NCBI RefSeq assembly: GCF_000801315.1
Contig: NZ_CP010054.1
Span: 1-64,000 of the forward strand
Direction: 5' to 3'
Origin: Hymenobacter sp. DG25B
GTDB taxonomy: Bacteria; Bacteroidota; Bacteroidia; Cytophagales; Hymenobacteraceae
Length of the DNA: 64,000 nt
This document shows, piece after piece, positions 35,565-44,339 of this stretch. How positions within the stretch are numbered: position 1 is the first letter of the stretch; each line of letters starts with the position of its first letter. The position numbers were made by a program, and so were the translations under genes. The notes beneath the pieces are model-generated. The model did not search any database, had not been told where the DNA came from, and saw only the letters and a program-made list of their open reading frames with translations.

Positions 35565-36263
35565 ATGAAAAAGCTTCTGCTCCTTTTCTCTGTTTGCGCT
35601 GCCACCCTTGCTACTGCTCAGGCCCAGGTTCGCCCCGGCGGAGCCTTATCCTCCACGGACTACCCCAAAGGCACCACCGATTCCCGCAATGGCGGCTTCG
35701 GCATTAAGGCCGGGGTAAACTTTGCCGATATCCGCGGCGCGGATAAAAAGAACTACACCAACACGGAGAACTATACGGCCTTCCACGCCGGCTTCTACTC
35801 CCAGTTCAGCTTCTCCGAGAAGTTCTCGCTGCAGCCCGAAATTCTATATAGCCGCCAGGGCTTTAAGGGCGGCACGCCCAATAACACCTCCGCTGAAACC
35901 CGCCGCCTCGACTACCTGCAGGTGCCCGTACTGCTGGTCTATAACTTCCTCGATAACGTGAGCATTCACATAGGCCCGCAGGTTTCCTTGCTAACCAAGG
36001 TGAAAGAGGGTGACCTGGACCGTAAAATTGCCAACGAGCAAAGCAGCAACGGCGCGTACGTGTACGACTATAGTTACAGCAGCCTGGACTACGGCCTGGC
36101 TGGTGGCGTGGAAGCCCGCGTAGGCCCCGCCCGCATTGGGGGCCGCTACACCGCTGGCCTCAACGACATCATCAAGGACCCCAGAACTACCGGCGCGCAG
36201 GCCCTGACCAACATCAAGAACGGTGTATTTCAGGTGTATGTAGGCGTAGGCATCAACAACTAA
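35565..36263 (+). CDS. Outer-membrane beta-barrel (porin-family) protein
   Basis: The ATG at 35565 (MKKLLLLFSVCAATLATAQAQ) gives a signal peptide. The mature part, about 210 residues, shows an eight-strand barrel pattern: GFGIKAGVNFADI, YTAFHAGFYSQFSFSEKFSLQPEILYSRQGFKGG, RLDYLQVPVLLVYNFLDNVSIHIGPQVSLLTKV, and a final FQVYVGVGINN. This is the PorT / OMP_b-brl_2 form common in Bacteroidota. A strong terminator follows. No partner gene in the neighbourhood suggests a specific role. Confidence 0.87.
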   Translation: MKKLLLLFSVCAATLATAQAQVRPGGALSSTDYPKGTTDSRNGGFGIKAGVNFADIRGADKKNYTNTENYTAFHAGFYSQFSFSEKFSLQPEILYSRQGFKGGTPNNTSAETRRLDYLQVPVLLVYNFLDNVSIHIGPQVSLLTKVKEGDLDRKIANEQSSNGAYVYDYSYSSLDYGLAGGVEARVGPARIGGRYTAGLNDIIKDPRTTGAQALTNIKNGVFQVYVGVGINN

Positions 36264-36280
36264 GCCTCCCTTTTTTATAG

Positions 36281-36312
36281 AAAAAGGAAGTCCGAACGGG
36301 CTTCCTTTTTTT
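36281..36312 (+). terminator. Intrinsic terminator after the barrel gene
   Basis: AAAAAGGAAG and CTTCCTTTTT arms with an extra CC/GG pair and a T-run, 18 bp after the stop. Confidence 0.85.
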
Positions 36313-36337
36313 GTGCTTTCATCTTCCCGCTACGCTC

Positions 36338-36838
36338 ATGGATACCTCGGCTACGCTTGCGCTGCTACACCACCAACGAGAGCTGCTCACGGAGCACGCC
36401 ATGGCCGTGCTGGGTACCTGGGCCCTGCTCAACCTGCTGGTCAGCGGCTACTGGGTGGCCCGCACCGACCGGCGCACCGAGGCCCACTATTTCCACCAGA
36501 TGAACGCGGGCTGGAACATTATTAACCTGCTCCTAGCCGTGGCTGGCATTCTGCGGGCGCAGCCGGGGCCGGTAGCCGGGCTCACGCTGGCAACCAGCCT
36601 GCAGGAGCAGTTCACACTGGAGAAAATTTTGCTGCTGAATGCGGGCCTGGATGTAGCGTATTTGTGCGTGGGCAGCTGGCTGCGGGCGCGGGGTGCCTGC
36701 GCGCCACGCCGGCCGGAGCGCCTGCTGGGTTTTGGCCGCTCGCTGTGGCTGCAGGGTGGCTTTTTGCTGCTGTTTGATACCGGCTTTTACTTCCTGTACC
36801 ACCGCTACGCCGAAGCGCTGCTGGCCCTGCTTTCCTGA
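36338..36838 (+). CDS. Membrane protein with four predicted helices (DUF6992-like)
   Basis: 166 residues from the ATG at 36338. Hydrophobic segments lie at roughly residues 22-45 (WALLNLLVSGYWVA), 60-80 (NIINLLLAVAGIL), 95-120 (ILLLNAGLDVAYLCVGSWL) and 135-155 (LWLQGGFLLLFDTGFYFLY). Polar residues between them (HHQRELLTEH, RRTEAHYFHQMNAGWN) match a small Bacteroidota family I believe is catalogued as DUF6992. No function is known. The stop codon lies inside a very long inverted repeat shared with the convergent neighbour. Confidence 0.65.
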   Translation: MDTSATLALLHHQRELLTEHAMAVLGTWALLNLLVSGYWVARTDRRTEAHYFHQMNAGWNIINLLLAVAGILRAQPGPVAGLTLATSLQEQFTLEKILLLNAGLDVAYLCVGSWLRARGACAPRRPERLLGFGRSLWLQGGFLLLFDTGFYFLYHRYAEALLALLS

Positions 36839-36893
36839 TTGCAGCGCCCCACCCGTGCGGAGACGGGTGGGGCGCTGCAATCAGGAAAGCAGG
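36826..36893. terminator. 31-bp perfect inverted repeat between convergent genes
   Basis: Arms 36826-36856 and 36863-36893 are perfectly complementary over 31 bp with a 6-nt loop. The left arm contains the last codons and stop of the plus-strand gene; the right arm ends 6 bp before the stop of the minus-strand gene. There is no T-run on either side, so if it terminates transcription it does so by stem strength alone. Confidence 0.6.
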
Positions 36894-36898
36894 ATGCG

Positions 36899-37465
36899 CT
36901 AGGCGTTAACCTTTTCCTTTACCAGGGCTTCTTTAATCTTCTCGTTGAAGTTGGGAATGTCCTGGGGGTTGCGGCTGGTAATCAGGTTGCCATCTACCAC
37001 CACGGTTTCATCTACCCAGGTGGCGCCGGCATTCTGCAGGTCGGTGTGCAGGCTGGGCCAGCTGGTTACTTTGCGGCCTTTCACTACGCCGGCTTCAATC
37101 AAGGTCCAGGGGCCGTGGCAAATGGCGGCTACGGGCTTGCCGGAGCGCACAAACTCCCCAATGAAGCTGACGGCCTTTTTATCGGTGCGCAGCACGTCGG
37201 GGTTCATTTGGCCACCGGGCAGTACCAGAGCGTCATAATCGGCCACTTTCACGTCGCCGATAACTTTGTCTACCGAGACTTTATCGCCCCAGTCTTTTTC
37301 GTCCCAGCCCTTAATAGAGCCGCTTTTCAGGGAGATGACGTGGGTGGTAGCGCCTTCGCCTTCCAGAAATTTCTTGGGCTTTTCCAGCTCCGACTGCTCA
37401 AAGCCGTCGGTGGCTACAATGGCTATTTTCTTGCCTTTCAGGGAGTCGTTTCCAAAGATACTCAT
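36899..37465 (-). CDS. DJ-1/PfpI-family protein (type 1 glutamine amidotransferase fold)
   Basis: 188 residues with KIAIVATDGFEQSELEKPKKFLEG at the N-terminus, ALVLPGGQMNPDVLR, and the nucleophile elbow AAICHGPWTLIEAG (Cys with following His), then GRKVTSWPSLHTDLQNAGATWVDE. This is the PfpI/YhbO group, general stress proteins with reported deglycase or peptidase activity. Cytosolic, no signal peptide. Confidence 0.92.
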   Translation of the reverse strand: MSIFGNDSLKGKKIAIVATDGFEQSELEKPKKFLEGEGATTHVISLKSGSIKGWDEKDWGDKVSVDKVIGDVKVADYDALVLPGGQMNPDVLRTDKKAVSFIGEFVRSGKPVAAICHGPWTLIEAGVVKGRKVTSWPSLHTDLQNAGATWVDETVVVDGNLITSRNPQDIPNFNEKIKEALVKEKVNA

Positions 37466-37500
37466 AGCAGTTCAGGGTTGGTTTAAGAAGGATAGAGAAC

Positions 37501-37533
37501 AAAAAGCCGGAGCTACCCACGGCGGCTCCGGCT
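37501..37533 (-). terminator. Terminator after the thioesterase gene
   Basis: AGCCGGAG and CTCCGGCT arms (37505-37533) followed on the minus strand by TTTTTGTT. Confidence 0.7.
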
Positions 37534-37565
37534 CTTCTCTAACGCAAACCAGGGGCTGGGGTTCT

Positions 37566-38093
37566 TTATTCCTGCTCGCCGGAGCGGGCCCGCTTCAGCT
37601 CTTTGCGCAGCGCCCGTACCCGGTCATCAAACCCGTCGGGGTCGTAGTCAATGCCTTCCACGTCCAGCTGCTCCAGCATGTCCATCAGGTCATCGGAGTG
37701 GTCGGTACGCACGCCGGAATCTACTTTCACAAACGTCATTTCCGACCAGAGCACGGCTTTCAGCTTCTGGCCATCCTCGTTCAGCATCTGCATTTCTACT
37801 ACCAGATTGGAGTTGTCGAAATGGATGAGCTGGGTGCGAATGTGCACAATTTCGCCCTGGCGGGCCGGGCGCAGGTAGCTGAGGTGGTGCTTGGTAATCA
37901 CCCAGCTGGCATTCTGCTCGCGCGCCAGCTGGCCCATATTCAGGGCGTAGTGCTGGGCTACCTGCTCTTCGCGGGCATTCAGAAAGTAATCCAGGAAACG
38001 GGCATTGTTGAGGTGGCCCAGCATGTCGCAGTCCTGAAAGTAGACGCGGTGGGAGGTTTCGGGGGTGCGCACCAGCGCAGATGAATCGGCCAT
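37566..38093 (-). CDS. Acyl-CoA thioesterase (hot-dog fold, 4HBT type)
   Basis: The body has RVYFQDCDMLGHLNNARFLDYF, the DxDxxGHxNN pattern of 4-hydroxybenzoyl-CoA-type thioesterases, then the hot-dog strands VITKHHLSYLRPARQGEIVHIRTQL and LVVEMQML. The ATG at 38093 is preferred to a TTG at 38102. The C-terminal 45 residues are charged and specific to this protein. It is a single gene, 47 bp from the DUF3616 gene on the same strand, so the two may be co-transcribed. Confidence 0.88.
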   Translation of the reverse strand: MADSSALVRTPETSHRVYFQDCDMLGHLNNARFLDYFLNAREEQVAQHYALNMGQLAREQNASWVITKHHLSYLRPARQGEIVHIRTQLIHFDNSNLVVEMQMLNEDGQKLKAVLWSEMTFVKVDSGVRTDHSDDLMDMLEQLDVEGIDYDPDGFDDRVRALRKELKRARSGEQE

Positions 38094-38140
38094 AGGCGGC
38101 AAAGAAAAGGATTAGAAAACGGTTGGCGGGCAGGGAAGCG

Positions 38141-39244
38141 CTAGTCAGGTAACCGATAAGCGGCCGCCTGTACCTGGTGGGGCGCGGGCTTGCGGGCATC
38201 GGTCGGGCTATCAAACACTACCAGAATATGGTCTTTGTCGAGCAGGCCCATGCCTTCGGCGCGGTCCTGACCGGCGGTGGCACCGGTACCGTGGGGCACG
38301 TCAAACAGGCGTATGAGGTGGTCTTCATCAATGAAGCCGTCGGTGGGGCAGTGCAGGGCGTCGCGCCAGCGGAATACGGCAATGGTGCCATCCAGATCCA
38401 TGGTGGGGCCGGCCAGCAGCAGCAGGTCGTTATCAATCTGGCGCAACTCCCGCACGCCCATTCCCTTCAGGTCCAGAAAGTGCTTTTTGTAGTACTTCTC
38501 GGAAGCCCCTTCCTGTTTGCGCAGGCGCAGGCGGCCGGGCTTATCTTCTTCCAGCAGCAGTTCCAGCACCACGGCCCAGCCCCGCAAAACCGGGCCGCGC
38601 AGCCCTATAAACAAGCGCCCATCGGGCGTGGCGGCCAGCCCTTCTATATCAAGGCCATTATCCTTGCCCGGTATTTTGAGGAAGTGCTTTAGGTGCGGAT
38701 CGTGGGCCAGCAGGTCCGTCAGGTCATTGGCGGTATCGGAGCCGTGGAGCTGGGCGACGCGCAGCGTATGACCGGCCCTGGCAGGGTCCGGCACCTCCCG
38801 AAACAGCTCATACTCGCCGGTTTCGGGGTTGGGTAGCAGCGGAATGCGGGCCAGCAGGTAGCGGTTGGGCTCCTGTTTTACTTTGGCCAGCTTCTCCAGC
38901 TGCTTGGCTACATCCTCGTGGTTGGGGTCGGGCTGCTTGCGCTTCAGGCTGTGGGAGCCCACCAGCCAGAGGTAGCCGTTTGCCTCACCCATGCCCTCAA
39001 TGTCAATTTCCTCGTCTGCATCAGAAGGCAAGTCCAATAAATCAGCCAGCGGGTACGAGGTGTGTTCCGCAAATTTATGCGGGCCTACCAGCCGCAGCCG
39101 CTCAATGGTGGTGCGCTCATCACAGCTTAACCAGAGATTGTCGCCGGTGCGTAGTGCCGTGGAGAGGCCGTCGCGCACATGTTTGCCGGCCTTGTTCAGG
39201 CTAAGGCGGGGGTTGAAACGCAGCGTGTAGGATTGAAAACGCAT
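38141..39244 (-). CDS. DUF3616 beta-propeller-like protein
   Basis: 367 residues, no signal peptide. Repeated short phrases such as DEEIDIEGMGEANGYLWLVGSHSLKRK, GLDIEGLAATPDGRLFIGLRGPVLRGWAVVLEL and GMGVRELRQIDNDLLLLAGPTMDLDGTIAVFRW fit DUF3616. The spacing of strands and DGR/DG turns looks like a beta-propeller. Family function unknown; the conserved DIEG acidic residues might bind a metal. Confidence 0.82.
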   Translation of the reverse strand: MRFQSYTLRFNPRLSLNKAGKHVRDGLSTALRTGDNLWLSCDERTTIERLRLVGPHKFAEHTSYPLADLLDLPSDADEEIDIEGMGEANGYLWLVGSHSLKRKQPDPNHEDVAKQLEKLAKVKQEPNRYLLARIPLLPNPETGEYELFREVPDPARAGHTLRVAQLHGSDTANDLTDLLAHDPHLKHFLKIPGKDNGLDIEGLAATPDGRLFIGLRGPVLRGWAVVLELLLEEDKPGRLRLRKQEGASEKYYKKHFLDLKGMGVRELRQIDNDLLLLAGPTMDLDGTIAVFRWRDALHCPTDGFIDEDHLIRLFDVPHGTGATAGQDRAEGMGLLDKDHILVVFDSPTDARKPAPHQVQAAAYRLPD

Positions 39245-39318
39245 AAGCAGGAGGCAGCCTGCTGGCCGCTAATTCCCGCAAACGCAGCCCTGGGGCTTAA
39301 GTTTAGCGGCGGCCGAGG

Positions 39319-39753
39319 CTATTTCTCGCCGCCAGCCTTGCGGGCCTGCATTTTGGCCTGAATATCCCGCTTTTTCAGTTGATACTGCTTGAATTGCTCG
39401 GGTGTAAACAATTGCTTCAACTGGTTTTCTGACTCCGCATTGATGCGCTTGAGTTCCGTGGTAAGGGCGGTGCGGTCGTTGGGGTATTGCTCCCGGGCCG
39501 CATTCACCTGCTGCACCGTCGATTTTAGCAGTACCCGCACCTGTGCCTGCTGCTCGTTGCTGAGCTGCAATTCCTCGCCCATCACGGAGGCCAGGTCGCG
39601 GGCAGCGGTGCGGGCAATGGGTGCGGCGGGGCGTGCCGGCTCGGCTACAGCTGTAGTTTTAGCCGGAGTCTCAGCTTTATTCCGACGGGCACAGTTACTA
39701 AAAACAAGCGGGGCGCAAACGGCCAGCAACAGCAAAAAACGGGCGGCAGACAT
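39319..39753 (-). CDS. Spy/CpxP-like helical lipoprotein
   Basis: 144 residues, N-terminal lipoprotein signal with SNC as lipid site. After an Ala/Pro/Thr linker the body is helical: LASVMGEELQLSNEQQAQVRVLL, DRTALTTELKRINAESENQLKQLFTPEQFKQYQLKKRD. The phrase LTPEQ-QY is the mark of the Spy/CpxP LTxxQ family of envelope chaperones. The next gene upstream is a clear paralogue, and a third similar protein lies at 44925-45341. Confidence 0.75.
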   Translation of the reverse strand: MSAARFLLLLAVCAPLVFSNCARRNKAETPAKTTAVAEPARPAAPIARTAARDLASVMGEELQLSNEQQAQVRVLLKSTVQQVNAAREQYPNDRTALTTELKRINAESENQLKQLFTPEQFKQYQLKKRDIQAKMQARKAGGEK

Positions 39754-39851
39754 GGGTAAGGGATAAGCGTGCGCCCCTGCATACGCGAAATTCGCACCAA
39801 AGGCTTACTTCTGGCTTGTCTTTCGTGGCCTGCGGGCCGGCACCCCGGTTT

Positions 39852-40298
39852 TTACTGCGTGATGGGTGCCGTTGGCGCAGGCGCGGCTTTGGCCTGCATA
39901 CGGGCCTGTATCCGCTGCCGCCCCACCATATACTGCTGGTACTGCGCCAGGGAAAGCGCCTGCCGCAGCTGCCGCTCCGAGTCGGCATTAATGTGGCGCA
40001 GGGCGGTGTTCATGGCCATCGGGTTATCGGCGTAGAGGGTACGGGCCGCCCGGGCTTTTTGCAGCGTAGCGTACAGTATTTCATGGATGCGCCCCTGCTG
40101 CCCGGGCTCCAGCTTCAGCTCTTCCGTCATGGCGTTGGTCAGGTCGCGGGCCGGGCTTTTGGGCTCCGCCGGCTTTTCCTCCGGCTTCACGGCCTCAAAG
40201 GCACTATCCGGCAGGTAAATACTGAAGCGCACGCACCCGGAGGATACCATGGCCAGCAACAACAGCCCGCAGGCAGTAGAGGTAAAGGTTATTTTCAT
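39852..40298 (-). CDS. Spy/CpxP-like helical lipoprotein, paralogue
   Basis: 148 residues from the ATG at 40298. Lipobox MVSSGC, then LTNAMTEELKLEPGQQGRIHEIL, and ALRHINADSERQLRQALSLAQYQQYMVGRQRIQAR, paralleling residue by residue the neighbour downstream (ELQLSNEQQ..., RINAESENQLKQ). The pair is 98 bp apart and probably co-transcribed. Expected in the periplasm or the outer-membrane inner leaflet. The common role of the family is protection of unfolded envelope proteins. Confidence 0.75.
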   Translation of the reverse strand: MKITFTSTACGLLLLAMVSSGCVRFSIYLPDSAFEAVKPEEKPAEPKSPARDLTNAMTEELKLEPGQQGRIHEILYATLQKARAARTLYADNPMAMNTALRHINADSERQLRQALSLAQYQQYMVGRQRIQARMQAKAAPAPTAPITQ

Positions 40299-40421
40299 AG
40301 AAGAGGTAGTAAAAGGGCGCATTCAGGCAGATTCTATCTTTCCTGAGTGCAAGATTTACCAAACCTTCCGGAATAATCCTATAGTTATCCTGAATTTAAT
40401 ATTTCACCGCTGCCGCAACCC

Positions 40422-42425
40422 TTATGCGCCGCCTTTCAATTGCTGCGCCGTGTAATGCGCCAGGGCCATAATAGTCAGCATAGGGTTTACGCCGCTGCAG
40501 GCCGGAAAAGCGGAGGCATCGGCTACGAAGAGGTTTTTTACCTCGCGGGTTTCTCCGTTTGGTCCTACGGGGTGCGTGGCGGCGTGGCCGCCCATGCGGC
40601 AGGTGCTCATCTGGTGGGCACTGTATAGCCCAAACTGATTGGCCCGCCACCCCAGATGCGGCAGCCGGTCCAGCACCTCAGGGTTAATAATCTGGCCATC
40701 CTTTGCCTGCAAAGTGGGCAGGGAGCCGTGCGGCAGGTACACTTCCCGGGCGCCGGCCGCGGCGTGAATTTCGGCGGCGGCGCGTACGCCCTGCAGCATG
40801 TTAGCGCGGTCAAACTCACTGAGAGTATAATCGATGCAAGGTGCGCCCTGCTTGTCCACGCTTACCCGGCCCCCGTCCCGGTCGCGGGTTAGTACAATAA
40901 AGTGGCCCATGCGGGCGGCCTGCAGCATCATTTGCTTGTGCTGTTCCCCGGAGAGCCAGGGCAGCACCATGGCCATCAGGCCCGGGTGGGCAGGCGGGGT
41001 TTCCAGCTTGGCGCCAAAGTTGGTGCCATGGAGCATGGTATAGCCATCATTCACCACCGACATCATCGGTCCAAACCAAGGCTCCATCAGGTGGGGGTAT
41101 AACCCGGAAACGGCCACCGTGGGATGCAGGTGCAGGTGCCGCCCCAGATGCGGGTGGCGCAGCCCGCTACGCAACAGCAGCGCCGGCGTTTGAATAGAGC
41201 CGCCGGCTACCACCACGCGGCGGGCCCGCACCGTAATGCGCACGGGTTGGCCATTGGCGGGTGTATACACCGCTTCGGCGCCGGCGGCCTGGCCCTCGCG
41301 CACCAGCACGCGCTCCACCTGCGTGTCGCAGAGGAAGCGGGCACCGTGGTCGAAGGCTTGCTGCAGGTAGGTATTTAGGGTGCCTTGTTTGATGGCGTGC
41401 CGGTCGCCGAGGGGGCTGAAACCCAGACTGCGGAAATGCTCTTCAGAGTCGGTCAGGCCCTTTTCGTTGCGCGGAATCAGTTTCACTTCCTGCCCCAGGC
41501 GGGTAGAGCCGTCCCATAGGGCCTGGTTCTGGCCGTTGTGGCGGGTGTACTCTATGTTCACGCTCAGCGCCCGGCTCACGGCATCCAGGCTTTTTTTGAA
41601 CTCCAGGGAAGTGAAGTGCGGCACTTCATGCTCCCGGGCCCACTCCTGCAGAATATAATCGGGGGTGCGGAAGGCGCCGGCCCAGTTGATGGTGGTACCT
41701 CCGCCCAGGCAGCTGCCGGCCAGCAGGGCTATGCCCCCATCCTGGGTGGCCAGGGCACCTTTGGCATCATAAAGCTTGCCCAGCATATCTACTTCCCGCT
41801 GCGTGAAGTCGCAGCCGTGGCAGTAGGGGCCTTTTTCTATCACCAGCACATCAAAGCCGGCCGCGGCCAGCTCCCCGGCCACTACGCCGCCCCCGGCGCC
41901 GCTGCCAATGATGAGCACGTCACACTCTAAAGTGGTATCGGTGGTGAGCTGCAGCGTGCGGATGGGCTTGGGCGTATCTACCGGCGCATCATTGGGCTGC
42001 GGGCCGGGGTAGCCGATGGCGGCCCACACCGGGTTGGGGCCGGTAGCGGGCGCATCGCCATAAAACAGAAAGGAAAACAGCTTGCGCAACGCCTGAAAGC
42101 CTTTGCGCAGCTGCGGCACATTGCTCTGGGCCCAGCTTTGCAGCATTTTCTCGCGCTGCGCGGGCGCCAGGTGGGTGAACGGGCGCAGCGGCCCAAACCA
42201 GGTGAGGCCCAGCGCGGGCGTATCCAGCAGCGTAAGCAGCTGCCGGAACTCCTGCTGGGCCGCCAGGGGTTGCCCGGACAATACCTCGGCCACCTTGTCC
42301 AGATCTACTCCCTGGGAGCCGGCGCGCAGCCAATACTCCGTTTGTTCCGCATGGCCGGCCACGGCCGGAATAAAAGTATCGGCCAGGGCGCGCAGCACGG
42401 CGCGTTGTGCATCAGAAAAGGTCAT
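40422..42425 (-). CDS. GMC-family oxidoreductase (long-chain alcohol oxidase-like)
   Basis: 667 residues from the ATG at 42425; the longer frame to 42605 runs through a palindromic repeat and is rejected. Residues 1-150 form a helical gluconate 2-dehydrogenase subunit 3-like region (VLRALADTFIPAVAG). The FAD fold follows (CDVLIIGSGAGGGVVAGELAAAGFDVLVIEKG), then GSCLGGGTTINWAGAFRTP, TPALLLRSGL, and the GMC C-terminus ADASAFPACSGVNPMLTIMALA with MSTCRMGG. This layout matches long-chain-alcohol oxidases. It is followed upstream by an aldehyde dehydrogenase, so alcohol to acid conversion is a reasonable guess. Confidence 0.88.
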   Translation of the reverse strand: MTFSDAQRAVLRALADTFIPAVAGHAEQTEYWLRAGSQGVDLDKVAEVLSGQPLAAQQEFRQLLTLLDTPALGLTWFGPLRPFTHLAPAQREKMLQSWAQSNVPQLRKGFQALRKLFSFLFYGDAPATGPNPVWAAIGYPGPQPNDAPVDTPKPIRTLQLTTDTTLECDVLIIGSGAGGGVVAGELAAAGFDVLVIEKGPYCHGCDFTQREVDMLGKLYDAKGALATQDGGIALLAGSCLGGGTTINWAGAFRTPDYILQEWAREHEVPHFTSLEFKKSLDAVSRALSVNIEYTRHNGQNQALWDGSTRLGQEVKLIPRNEKGLTDSEEHFRSLGFSPLGDRHAIKQGTLNTYLQQAFDHGARFLCDTQVERVLVREGQAAGAEAVYTPANGQPVRITVRARRVVVAGGSIQTPALLLRSGLRHPHLGRHLHLHPTVAVSGLYPHLMEPWFGPMMSVVNDGYTMLHGTNFGAKLETPPAHPGLMAMVLPWLSGEQHKQMMLQAARMGHFIVLTRDRDGGRVSVDKQGAPCIDYTLSEFDRANMLQGVRAAAEIHAAAGAREVYLPHGSLPTLQAKDGQIINPEVLDRLPHLGWRANQFGLYSAHQMSTCRMGGHAATHPVGPNGETREVKNLFVADASAFPACSGVNPMLTIMALAHYTAQQLKGGA

Positions 42426-42538
42426 TGCCCGAGGAAAGCAAGTTGCAGCCGGGCGCACCAAAATGTTTGCGCCCCGGAAAATATCGGGCTTTTCCGCGTA
42501 AAGTAGTCGGCTTGCAGCGTTTTTCTTTTTTGCGGAAA

Positions 42539-42654
42539 GTAGCGCGAAGCTCCGGCTTCGCGCACGAGCAACGCGAGTTCCTACGCGTTGGCTATACGTA
42601 AGCATACGCCTGCTACTCGCTCCGCTCGTGCGCGAAGCCGGAGCTTCGCGCTAC
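42539..42654. repeat. Inverted repeat element C, copy 2 (40-bp arms)
   Basis: Arms 42539-42578 and 42615-42654, complementary at 37 of 40 positions, 36-nt spacer. The left arm is identical to that of copy 1 at 17990-18029, and the right arm differs from copy 1 at three adjacent positions. It lies between the GMC oxidoreductase and the aldehyde dehydrogenase. Confidence 0.88.
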
Positions 42655-42658
42655 CGGG

Positions 42659-44107
42659 CTAGAAATACTTCAGCAGCATATCAATCAGGCCGCGCACTTT
42701 GGGGGTGTAGGGCGGGTACATCAGCTTGATGCCGGTGCGGCCCAGGCGCTGCTTCAGCACCCCTTTCTCATTGGAAAACGCCAGAAAGCCGAAGTGGCCG
42801 TGCGCTTTGCCGATGCCGCTGTTGCCGGCGCCACCAAACGGCAGCTCCGGGTGGGCCAGGTGCAGAATGGTTTCGTTGATGGCGGCGCCCCCGGCCGTAA
42901 CATTCGCCAGCAGATATTGCTGGTTTTCGCGGCTGCGGCTGAAGATGTACTGGGCCAGCGGCTTGGGCCGGCTATTAATAAAATCGACGGCGCTTTGCAG
43001 GGAATTATAAGGCACCATGGGGAGCAGGGGCCCGAAGATTTCTTCCTGCATAATGCGGCTCTCGGGTGCTACGTGCGTGAGGACGGTAGGCTCGATGAAA
43101 CACTGATCCGGGTTGATGCTGCCGCCCAGGGCAATGGTGGCACCAGACACCTGCGCCTCCTCCAGCAACCCGGCCAGACGGTCGAAATGGTGCCCGTTTA
43201 CAATGCGCGCAAAGGAGGTGGACTCCTGTACACCGCCATTCCGGGGGTTATAGTACTGGTGAATAACGGTGCGCATTTCGGTGAGCAGCGCGTCCTGCAC
43301 TTTCTCGTGCACCAGCACATAGTCGGGGGCCACGCAGGTTTGGCCGGCATTTACGCACTTGCCCCAAATCAGCTTTTCGGCGGCATCGCGCAGGTCGGCG
43401 GTTTCATCTACCACCACCGGCGACTTGCCGCCCAGCTCCAGGGTAATGCTGGTGAGGTGCTCGGCAGCGGCGCGCATTACTACTTTGCCTACCTGCGGGC
43501 TGCCGGTGAAGAATATATGGTCGAAGGGCAGCTTGAGCAGCGCGGTGGCTACGTCTTTGTCGCCTTCCACCAGGGCTACTTCACCGGGCTCAAACACCTC
43601 TTCTACCATGCGGCGCAGCAGGGCGGCCACGTGAGGCGTGAGCTCCGAGGGCTTAATGATGCAGCAGTTGCCGGCAGCCAGCGCCGAAATCAGCGGGTCT
43701 ACGGCCAGGTAAAAGGGGTAATTCCAGGGTGAGATAATCAGGCAAACGCCGCGGGGCTCATACTGCACCCAGGAAGTGGTGCCCAGCAACGACAGGGGCG
43801 TTTTTACTTTGCGGGGCCGCATCCATTGCTTGAGGTGGGCCAGCGTGTGCTTTATCTCCCCCAGAGAAGGCCAGATTTCAGTGAGGTCGGTTTCGGCAGC
43901 GGGCTTGCGAAAATCAGCGAAATGTGCCTCCTGAATAGCCGTGCGGTTGGCGGTAATCCACCCGGCTAGCCGGCGCAGGCGCTGGCCGCGCTCAGCGGCA
44001 GTAGCACGGCGCAGTACCGGCTGGTGTTGGCGCTGCTGCTCAAATAAGGCCCGCAAAGTATCTACCCGGGGTGCCGCCGGAAGCGGAGAGGTTACGTTGG
44101 AAGCCAT
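42659..44107 (-). CDS. Aldehyde dehydrogenase (class 3-like)
   Basis: 482 residues. SPWNYPFYLAVDPLISALAAGNCCIIKPSE, FTGSPQVGKVVM, the catalytic Glu in ITLELGGKSPVVV, the catalytic Cys in GKCVNAGQTCVAPDYVLV and EIFGPLLPMVPY are all present. The C-terminus ends in a hydrophobic, aromatic tail (MYPPYTPKVRGLIDMLLKYF), as in fatty aldehyde dehydrogenases that lie on membranes. The neighbouring GMC enzyme could supply the aldehyde. Confidence 0.93.
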   Translation of the reverse strand: MASNVTSPLPAAPRVDTLRALFEQQRQHQPVLRRATAAERGQRLRRLAGWITANRTAIQEAHFADFRKPAAETDLTEIWPSLGEIKHTLAHLKQWMRPRKVKTPLSLLGTTSWVQYEPRGVCLIISPWNYPFYLAVDPLISALAAGNCCIIKPSELTPHVAALLRRMVEEVFEPGEVALVEGDKDVATALLKLPFDHIFFTGSPQVGKVVMRAAAEHLTSITLELGGKSPVVVDETADLRDAAEKLIWGKCVNAGQTCVAPDYVLVHEKVQDALLTEMRTVIHQYYNPRNGGVQESTSFARIVNGHHFDRLAGLLEEAQVSGATIALGGSINPDQCFIEPTVLTHVAPESRIMQEEIFGPLLPMVPYNSLQSAVDFINSRPKPLAQYIFSRSRENQQYLLANVTAGGAAINETILHLAHPELPFGGAGNSGIGKAHGHFGFLAFSNEKGVLKQRLGRTGIKLMYPPYTPKVRGLIDMLLKYF

Positions 44108-44339
44108 GCAGACTGCGAAAAGAGGAGGGTGAGTAGGTTTCTAAAGAAAGCGAAATGCGGCCCGGAAAGTTGCCCACTGGCTGGGTGGAAGCGGAAGGCT
44201 TTTTCCGGAAGTCGGAATAAAAATACGCCCTCCGGCCTATTTCCTTCTATTTTAATGGTACTGCGCCGGGAATATTAAGTAATTTCCGCCCTAACCCTAT
44301 CCGCCGACGCTGCCCCTGCGGTACGCCTCGGTAACGCCC

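Noticed and set aside
42426..42605. 60-residue N-terminal extension of the GMC oxidoreductase
   Set aside because: It would be translated from the palindromic repeat C and is basic and disordered; the ATG at 42425 starts the domain.
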